Shown piece after piece: positions 60,794-64,000 of a DNA stretch of 64,000 bases. Within the stretch, counting starts at the first letter, position 1; every line of letters starts with the position of its first letter. The notes under the pieces are model-generated. The model did not search any database. It saw only the letters and a list, made by a program, of their open reading frames with translations, and had not been told where the DNA came from. The position numbers and the translations under genes were made by a program. The stretch covers positions 47,802 through 111,801 of the forward strand of contig PQAL01000013.1 in the NCBI GenBank assembly GCA_003105035.1. Direction: 5' to 3'. The stretch is from Anaerolineales bacterium. Lineage in GTDB: Bacteria; Chloroflexota; Anaerolineae; Anaerolineales; UBA4823.

Positions 60794-61744
60794 TCAATCC
60801 CAGCGTTTTTCCCACGGCACGGAGAGGTCAAATTCTGGACCGAATACGGACCGGTAAAGGGCATTGGCATGCACTGTACCACCGACGACCATCGCAAAAG
60901 TGGCACCGGCTCCCTTCAGCCGGCGGAGACCTTCACAACACAACGCGCTTGCAATACCTCGTCTCTGGTGCTCCGGCACAGTCCCTACTGGCTCAAAATA
61001 GCCGCAATTGGTCTCATCATCGTACCAGATCGTGGTAAAAGCTGCCACATCACCGGTTGGTGCGACGGCGACAAGATCCAGGTCGGATCGGTACAATGGC
61101 GCAGCCTGAATATTCTGGTACCAGGACCAGTCAGGATCATATTTTTCATCCGGTTCGTCAGGATGAAATGCCCTCCAGGATGCCCAGGACCGCGAAGGTA
61201 GCTCCGAAACATCACCCAAGGGTCTTATGATGTATCCGTCACTGATGGATCTCTGAGGCAGGGGTAAAACCAGGCTACGCCGCCACTGGTGCTCAGTCGC
61301 ATTATGGATTGGAATAAAGCCGCGGGCTTGCAGGATTGCCTGCCGTTGGCTATCGTTTGAATCAGACCAAATCCAGATCACCTGGCCGCCTCGCCGGCTT
61401 GGGGCTTGCAAATGGGCTTCTGCATAAGCCACCATCTCATCTTCAAGCTCAGAGGATTTATGTGAGGGATGGACTTGTAAGAACACCTGCCCTCGCTCCT
61501 CAGGGTTCAGTGCAGCCGCGATTTGCTGGTCTTCAGTTTCCCAAATAATTACGTCCCGCTCTAAAGAACCATCCCCCAAATTACGTATGCCATGCCACCG
61601 CCAGTAATCCAGGCGAATTACCGGCCAGGAGAACATGTGGTGGTCATTCGTTAGAGATACCTGGCGCAGAAAATTTCGAATCCGCCAAAAATCCTCTTCA
61701 GATTGGTAAGCACGTCGGTTGAGTATCACCCTAATGCTCCTCAT
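60794..61744 (-). CDS. GNAT acetyltransferase, two-domain
   Basis: A 316-residue protein with a degenerate N-terminal GNAT-like half and an intact C-terminal GNAT domain (about 165-305). The acetyl-CoA loop is VGTVPEHQRRGIASALCCEGL and the late helix NALYRSVFG. The start has no ribosome site. The Eis-like gene lies 57 bp downstream. Substrate unknown. Confidence 0.85.
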   Translation of the reverse strand: MRSIRVILNRRAYQSEEDFWRIRNFLRQVSLTNDHHMFSWPVIRLDYWRWHGIRNLGDGSLERDVIIWETEDQQIAAALNPEERGQVFLQVHPSHKSSELEDEMVAYAEAHLQAPSRRGGQVIWIWSDSNDSQRQAILQARGFIPIHNATEHQWRRSLVLPLPQRSISDGYIIRPLGDVSELPSRSWASWRAFHPDEPDEKYDPDWSWYQNIQAAPLYRSDLDLVAVAPTGDVAAFTTIWYDDETNCGYFEPVGTVPEHQRRGIASALCCEGLRRLKGAGATFAMVVGGTVHANALYRSVFGPEFDLSVPWEKRWD

Positions 61745-61848
61745 GGATAAATATCATCGAAATGGGCAGAGCTTGTAAGAGCTTTCCAATGCAATTATTT
61801 AATTGTTGGTAATACCGCTATTATTTTACCCGTACTTGCGTAGATGGT

Positions 61849-62688
61849 TCACTCACGACGCACATTCGCCGCGCATGCCCATAAAACTGACTTGACCTGG
61901 AAAGGAGTCAGCTCGGGGTGCTTGGCCCGGATCAGGGTGATGATGCCAGCGATATGCGGAGCAGCAAAGCTATTACCTGTGCTGAGCACATATGAGTGAT
62001 CCTTCCAGGCCACCCGAAGATCAATCCCCGGGGCACCGAACTCCACTGGGGGGGTGGGATTGTAGTAGTAGGTAAACGGGTCTTTCCCTGCATGTGAAGC
62101 CACCGAGAATACCGAAGAGTAAAGCGATGGCATACTCGGCTCATCGAAATTACTGGCTGCTGACACTAGCATGACATTTTTAAAATAAGCTTCGTCGGAG
62201 AGCGAGTGAAACAGGGCAAAATAATCTTTTTTCGAAGTGCTCAAGCTGAGGTTGACCACATCCATGCCATTTTCCATCGCCCAATCCACTCCAGCCGCAA
62301 ATTGATATGCCCGCCCGTTCATATTGGTCCCCAATACGCGCACACTATACAGCAGCGCTTGGGGAGCAATACTGTGGATGATGGCAGCGCAGGCTGTGCC
62401 ATGGCCAGCTACATCGCTAGGCTTTAGATCAGGGATATGACGGATCTTATCCTGGACACTCTCGTCCCATTCAATGATTACCCCACCGCACACCATATCA
62501 CTCAACGCTGGGTGATCGTACTCCACTCCTGTGTCTACGATGGCAACCTTAACTCCCTGACCGGTTGAACCACCCCAGGCCCATTCGGGAGTGATCTCTG
62601 CCATTGGCCCGGAGGAGGTCAATTGACGGATGGCTGCTGAAAGGAATGGCTGAGAATGTGCCGGAAGGATCTGCGCTTCTTCAGTCAT
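61849..62688 (-). CDS. cytoplasmic-type S8 subtilisin-like peptidase
   Basis: A 279-residue subtilase with the full triad: Asp52 (VAIVDTGVEYDHP), His96 (GHGTACAAII) and Ser240 (GNSFAAPHIAG), and the oxyanion Asn180 (SAASN). The Thr of the usual GTSMAxPH is Asn. It lacks a signal peptide and a normal prodomain and is short, as in intracellular subtilases and some peptide-maturation proteases. Its start overlaps the GAF gene stop by 1 nt (TAATG), so the two are translationally coupled. A tandem-repeat protein is upstream on the same strand. Confidence 0.92.
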   Translation of the reverse strand: MTEEAQILPAHSQPFLSAAIRQLTSSGPMAEITPEWAWGGSTGQGVKVAIVDTGVEYDHPALSDMVCGGVIIEWDESVQDKIRHIPDLKPSDVAGHGTACAAIIHSIAPQALLYSVRVLGTNMNGRAYQFAAGVDWAMENGMDVVNLSLSTSKKDYFALFHSLSDEAYFKNVMLVSAASNFDEPSMPSLYSSVFSVASHAGKDPFTYYYNPTPPVEFGAPGIDLRVAWKDHSYVLSTGNSFAAPHIAGIITLIRAKHPELTPFQVKSVLWACAANVRRE

Positions 62689-63488
62689 TACCAGCTGCCT
62701 CCCCTGCTCAGCTGGCGTTGTCGCTGGCTGTACTCCGCGAACGCGGACAGGATTTTCAACCCGGTTTCACGCTCAGCATCTCCCATGCGGAAAAACTCAG
62801 CGAACAACTCCACCAGCTTAAGCATATCCTCCTGGCTACCAACGGAAGGAAAAACTTCCAAAACCTCACGTAAATGTTCAGTGGAACCCTCCATATCAAC
62901 CGCAGCCAATCGCTTAAGGTTCGTCACCAAAACTACGCTCAGGTTTTCGATAATCTGAGCCTGGTTAATCGCCAGAGCAGCCTGACCGGCAAACAGACCA
63001 AGCAGTTCCATGTCTTGCATACCGAATGAGGCAGCATTGATCTTATCCAATACCTCCATTACCCCCAACACCTGGTCACCTGCTAGCAGTGGAGTGGCAA
63101 GGATTGAGTGGGGTACATAGCCGGTACTTTTAGCAAAATCCTGGTCGAAACGCATATCCTGGGTAACATCTGAGATCGCAATAGGTTGCCCCGACATGGC
63201 GACATACCCGGCAATCCCCTGGTTTAGGGGGATGCGAATGCCAACCAGGTCTTTATTCGAAGCTCCATAGGCCACCTTAAATTCCAGAACACCTTCAGCT
63301 TCGTTTACCAATAGTATAGACGCCGCAGCTGCTCCGAATATCCGGGCAGCTGCCTCAATGATGGACTTCAAGAGGGCATCCGGGGTTCCCAGCAACGTCA
63401 CCTTACCCGCGGCTTCCAAGGATTGCAGCAACCGGTGAATCTCATCGACCAGTGGATTATCTTCTTGAGGTTCAGTGGTGTCGACCAT
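62688..63488 (-). CDS. GAF-domain protein
   Basis: A 266-residue soluble protein. One GAF domain covers about residues 25-180 (ASILLVNEAEGVLEFKVAYG, IPLNQGIAGYVAMSGQPIAISDV, HSILATPLLAGDQVLGVMEVLDK). The C-terminal helical part (about 185-266) has no recognised output domain. GAF ligands vary widely. It stands between the repeat protein (117 bp upstream) and the subtilase, to which it is coupled. It may sense the condition that starts processing by the protease, but this is inference. Confidence 0.88.
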   Translation of the reverse strand: MVDTTEPQEDNPLVDEIHRLLQSLEAAGKVTLLGTPDALLKSIIEAAARIFGAAAASILLVNEAEGVLEFKVAYGASNKDLVGIRIPLNQGIAGYVAMSGQPIAISDVTQDMRFDQDFAKSTGYVPHSILATPLLAGDQVLGVMEVLDKINAASFGMQDMELLGLFAGQAALAINQAQIIENLSVVLVTNLKRLAAVDMEGSTEHLREVLEVFPSVGSQEDMLKLVELFAEFFRMGDAERETGLKILSAFAEYSQRQRQLSRGGSW

Positions 63489-63605
63489 TGGCTATTTTCT
63501 CCATCTATAGTAGATATCCAATCATACGCGAAAATTCTACAGCGAGCCAGCTAGCTGGTCTGCGCTGCAGAATTTACTTATTTATTCAATGACTTCAGCA
63601 CAAGG

Positions 63606-64000
63606 TTAGATGACCTTGTAGCACTCCATTTGAGGATCGTAGATAATCTTGACCCAAACCGGATTGGGGAAGCCAGGTTTTGTCAGCATGCTGACGGGCA
63701 TTGAGTGAGCCGTGACTTCATCCTCACCAGCCATCCTGACCTCATCGGGTGCGTAGAGCAAACGGTTAGCCTTCACCTCATCGGCGCTGGTCATCTTGAC
63801 CTCGTCAGGAGCCTGAAACTTCAGCGCCTGGGCCTTGACTTCGTCGGCACCTGTCATCTTGACCTCGTCGGGAGCCTGAAACTTCAGCGCCTGGGCCTTG
63901 ACTTCGTCTGCGCCGGTCATCTTGACCTCATCAGGAGCCTGAAACTTCTGCGCCTGGGCTTTGACCTCATCCGCACCGGTCATCTTGACTTCGTCCGGGG
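63606..64000 (-). CDS. tandem 21-residue-repeat protein, partial
   Basis: The visible C-terminal part has at least 125 residues, and the frame stays open through the window edge (codons for PDEVK precede the first in-window Met), so the true start is outside. Units begin MTGADEVKAQ and end KFQAPDEVK: three near-identical 21-residue copies, then a 20-residue variant (MTSADEVKANRLLYAPDEVR) and a degenerate copy (MAGEDEVTAH). Each unit has two DEVK motifs. A unique tail follows (VSMLTKPGFPNPVWVKI...YKVI). The unit is polar and lacks Cys. No family recognised; possibilities are a repetitive peptide precursor or a structural repeat. Confidence 0.75.
   Translation of the reverse strand, partial: PDEVKMTGADEVKAQAQKFQAPDEVKMTGADEVKAQALKFQAPDEVKMTGADEVKAQALKFQAPDEVKMTSADEVKANRLLYAPDEVRMAGEDEVTAHSMPVSMLTKPGFPNPVWVKIIYDPQMECYKVI
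63735..64000 (-). repeat. 63-bp coding tandem repeat
   Basis: In-frame copies at about 63921-63983, 63858-63920 and 63795-63857, with a 60-bp variant at 63735-63794 and part of a further copy at 63984-64000. High nucleotide identity suggests recent expansion. Confidence 0.85.

Noticed and set aside
57873..61744. Calling the APH and GNAT genes an antibiotic resistance island
   Set aside because: No mobile element, integrase or atypical base composition is visible, and these families have many housekeeping substrates.
1..64000. CRISPR arrays, tRNA, rRNA, prophage or insertion sequences
   Set aside because: No repeat-spacer pattern, cloverleaf, transposase or integrase was found on reading both strands.

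Overview
The window is 64 kb of gene-dense bacterial chromosome with about 50% GC by eye. I saw no rRNA, tRNA, CRISPR array, insertion sequence or phage module. The gene mix suggests a member of the Chloroflexota, probably class Anaerolineae. The pointers are a giant MalT/BTAD-type STAND regulator, a polyphosphate-glucokinase-type ROK enzyme, an orphan fused ECF double ATPase, secreted 'SUMF1' and TolB-like lipoproteins, a small NHLP-like protein, and many GAF/PAS/GGDEF/HD-GYP signalling proteins. This placement is inference from gene content; no marker RNA is present to confirm it.

Layout. 0-9 kb: a Crp-like regulator, convergent with an MFS transporter and two-subunit Fe-S fumarase genes; then an ECF ATPase-CYTH-Nudix operon and a large c-di-GMP response regulator. 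9-16 kb: polyphosphate glucokinase, HSP20, murJ plus a methyltransferase, purA and purB. 16-21 kb: a MarR-controlled heterodimeric ABC exporter. 21-32 kb: a D-2-hydroxyacid dehydrogenase, HtrA-type protease, EamA transporter, SUMF1 lipoprotein, a broken GNAT gene coupled to an HsmA-like membrane protein, an NifU-like protein with a cyclic-nucleotide-domain protein, clpC, a GNAT, a small transcript unit that ends in a strong terminator, and a SWIM-type mini-protein. 32-40 kb: a flippase with a fused secreted domain, the MalT/BTAD regulator, a 48-residue peptide, an NHLP-like protein and a PAS-GAF-HD-GYP phosphodiesterase. 40-48 kb: a small basic protein, an ABC-2 exporter, DUF1059, TolB-like lipoprotein, DinB, TPR and DUF1801 proteins, and a flavin monooxygenase divergent from a TetR regulator. 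48-56 kb: one long plus-strand run holding DUF488, NDH-2, HAD and the oxidative pentose phosphate genes gnd-zwf-pgl, followed by two miniature heme-copper-oxidase-like membrane proteins and a hemerythrin. 56-64 kb: an all-minus block with a FAD oxidoreductase, three GNATs and an APH-type kinase, then a subtilase, a GAF protein and a tandem 21-residue-repeat protein that runs off the window end.

How genes work together. Polyphosphate glucokinase can make glucose-6-phosphate, which Zwf, Pgl and Gnd oxidise to make NADPH; NDH-2, the heme-copper-like proteins and hemerythrin next to them suggest a redox or oxygen theme. ClpC, HSP20 and HtrA cover protein quality control. The large GGDEF/EAL protein and the HD-GYP protein make and degrade c-di-GMP.

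The least explained loci are (1) the repeat protein-GAF-subtilase cluster at 61.8-64 kb, (2) the STAND regulator-small peptide-NHLP-like-HD-GYP array at 34.9-40.4 kb, and (3) a short transcription unit at 31.74-31.87 kb with a near-consensus promoter, a 13-codon leader ORF and an intrinsic terminator. Several genes (purB, murJ, the ECF ATPase, the APH-type kinase) have a -10 element 5-8 nt before the start codon and no ribosome binding site, which suggests leaderless mRNAs.
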